Below, in pieces: positions 62,924-64,000 of a stretch of 64,000 bases of DNA. Where the stretch lies: NCBI GenBank assembly GCA_963819715.1, contig CAWFXE010000002.1:868001-932000 (forward strand), read 5' to 3'. The stretch's first letter is position 1; every line of letters begins with the position of its first letter. The stretch is from DASUPK01 sp963819715 (lineage in GTDB: Bacteria > Actinomycetota > Thermoleophilia > Solirubrobacterales > 70-9). The position numbers and the translations under genes were made by a program. The notes under the pieces are model-generated. The model worked only from the letters and a program-made list of their open reading frames with translations. It ran no database searches and was not told the DNA's origin.

Positions 62924-63258
62924 TGGACCGTTCGGTCCTCTGGCGCGCGGCCGTCGCGCAGGTGGTGGCCGTGGCCGCCGTCTCGCTGGTGCTGGCGGTG
63001 ACCCTCCCCCATTCCTTCTTCGAGGATTGGGGCTGGCTCACCGGGCCGGTCGCCTGGCTCGGCTGCGCGGCGCTCGTCGCCTGGGCGCTTCACCTGAATA
63101 CGCCCGCAGTCCTACTCGGGGCGGTTCTGGCTGGCATCCCGAGCGCGATTGCCGTGGTCGCAGGGGTCCACTGGCTCGGCGTCGCGATCGCCGTGGCTGC
63201 GTTCGCGGTGTGGTGCGCCTGGCTCGCCCAGCGCCCGGGAGGCGCGCTGTGGACCTAG
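62923..63258 (+). CDS. Small membrane protein
   Basis: 111 residues with about four hydrophobic helices (VAQVVAVAAVSLVLAVTL; WLGCAALVAWALHL; AVLLGAVLAGIPSAIAVVAG; LGVAIAVAAFAVWCAWLA). The ATG overlaps the ATP-grasp stop by one base. No family recognised. The long in-frame region upstream belongs to the ATP-grasp gene read in another frame. Confidence 0.7.
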   Translation: MDRSVLWRAAVAQVVAVAAVSLVLAVTLPHSFFEDWGWLTGPVAWLGCAALVAWALHLNTPAVLLGAVLAGIPSAIAVVAGVHWLGVAIAVAAFAVWCAWLAQRPGGALWT

Positions 63259-64000
63259 GGATCGAGGGCCGAGTCGCGCTGGTCATGGGCGCCAGCAAGG
63301 GCATCGGCAAGGGGATCGCGGGCGCCCTGGCACGCGAGGGCGCCCGGATTGCGATTTCGAGCCGTTCCGAGGATTCGCTGCGGGCCGCCGCCGAGGAGAT
63401 CGACGGCGCGGTTCACGTCTGCCCGGCGGACACCGGCGATCTGGACCGCCTGGGGCGGTTGCCCGGTGAGGTTGCGGAGACGGTCGGCCCAGTGGAGATC
63501 CTGGTGGCGAACACGGGCGGCCCGCCCACCGGTGCCGCGCTCGACAACTCGCCGGAGGAGTGGGAGGCCGCGTTTCGCTCATTGGTTCTCGCGCCCAAGC
63601 TCCTGATCGAGGGTGCCCTGCCGGGCATGAGGGAGCGGGGCTGGGGGCGGATCGTCAACGTCTCCTCGATCTCGATTCGCGAGCCCATCCCGCACCTCGC
63701 GCTATCGAACTCGAACCGGTTGGCCGCGCTCTGCCTGCTCGAGACCCTCGCCGATGAGGTCGCGGGCGATGGGATCACGGTCAACACGGTCGCCACGGGG
63801 ATGTTCGCGACGGAGCGGCTGGCCGACCCAGAGGGATCCCTGAAGGGAGCCGAGGAGGCAGCCAGGCAGCGCGTCCCCGCGAAGCGATTAGGCCAATCGG
63901 CTGAATACGGCGACCTGGTCGCGTTCCTTTGCTCGGAGCGGGCCGCCTATCTCACGGGAGCCGTCATCCCGCTCGACGGCGGCCTACTCCGATCGGTTTA
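63249..64000 (+). CDS. Short-chain dehydrogenase/reductase family protein, 3' end at window edge
   Basis: About 250 residues from a GTG overlapping the previous gene, reaching SerVal plus two bases (TA) at the window end, so probably the stop is the next base. Rossmann motif VMGASKGIGKGI (TGxxxGIG type) and NTGGPP in place of NNAG. After the serine strand (NVSSISIREPIP) the usual YxxxK is replaced by SNSNR. This is a recognised divergent SDR group without the catalytic Tyr-Lys, so it may not be a classic dehydrogenase. Usual SDR ending DGGLLRSV is present. Confidence 0.82.
   Translation, partial: MDLGIEGRVALVMGASKGIGKGIAGALAREGARIAISSRSEDSLRAAAEEIDGAVHVCPADTGDLDRLGRLPGEVAETVGPVEILVANTGGPPTGAALDNSPEEWEAAFRSLVLAPKLLIEGALPGMRERGWGRIVNVSSISIREPIPHLALSNSNRLAALCLLETLADEVAGDGITVNTVATGMFATERLADPEGSLKGAEEAARQRVPAKRLGQSAEYGDLVAFLCSERAAYLTGAVIPLDGGLLRSV

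Overview
The window is high-GC bacterial chromosome with frequent GTG/TTG starts, many 1- or 4-base gene overlaps, a SigB/SigF-type general stress module and many exported proteins with lysine-rich segments. The overall style suggests an actinobacterium-like lineage, possibly Thermoleophilia/Solirubrobacterales. That placement is inference; no rRNA or other decisive marker is present.

Region 1 (1-22.4 kb) is dominated by amine and polyamine metabolism. A leftward operon (7294 to 542) encodes a class III aminotransferase, a PucR-type regulator, a saccharopine-dehydrogenase-like enzyme, alanine dehydrogenase and a 4-aminobutyraldehyde-type aldehyde dehydrogenase. A divergent rightward operon (7511-14784) encodes an APC permease, a universal stress protein, a complete PotABCD-like spermidine/putrescine ABC importer and a STAS/anti-sigma-kinase pair. 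A SigB-type sigma gene faces it. Two divergent SigB/SigF-type promoter matches sit between the sigma gene and a second operon (16005-21087) encoding another aldehyde dehydrogenase, an arginine-decarboxylase-like enzyme, a guanidino-modifying (deiminase-fold) enzyme and an M20 carbamoylase-type amidase. Together these could take arginine through agmatine, N-carbamoylputrescine and putrescine to GABA, with alanine dehydrogenase recycling the pyruvate amino acceptor.

Region 2 (21.2-38 kb) is mixed chromosome. It holds exported proteins with Lys/Arg-rich segments, an MDR dehydrogenase/tautomerase pair with a divergent HxlR regulator, a secreted CocE/NonD hydrolase, an enolase-fold protein, ferritin, two tandem S51-type peptidases, membrane proteins, a beta-helix protein, and a membrane protein carrying a degenerate DnaG-like primase domain.

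Region 3 (38044-54904) is an integrated element in a tRNA-Asp gene. A 46-bp direct repeat equal to the 3' part of the tRNA bounds it, and a tyrosine integrase lies beside the intact tRNA. Cargo includes an HTH-uracil-DNA-glycosylase fusion, a toxin-antitoxin pair, a three-gene operon (DGQHR/DndB-like protein, small unknown protein, Ser/Thr kinase) that is the best candidate here for an undescribed defence-type system, small DNA-binding proteins, a sigma factor, a type I restriction-modification locus with frameshifted hsdR, a 114-nt near-perfect hairpin, and transfer-like genes (HerA/TraG-like ATPase, replication-relaxation-like protein).

Region 4 (54.9-64 kb) returns to chromosome: cold-shock protein, FAH-family hydrolase, cyclic-nucleotide-binding protein, short FtsH-like protease, secreted esterase, tRNA-Val, a second CocE-type hydrolase, an ATP-grasp enzyme, and an SDR protein cut by the window end.

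Between about 47.8 and 59.5 kb at least eight single-base indels interrupt otherwise well-conserved reading frames, including the cold-shock gene. The rest of the window shows none. This looks more like local consensus error than gene decay.
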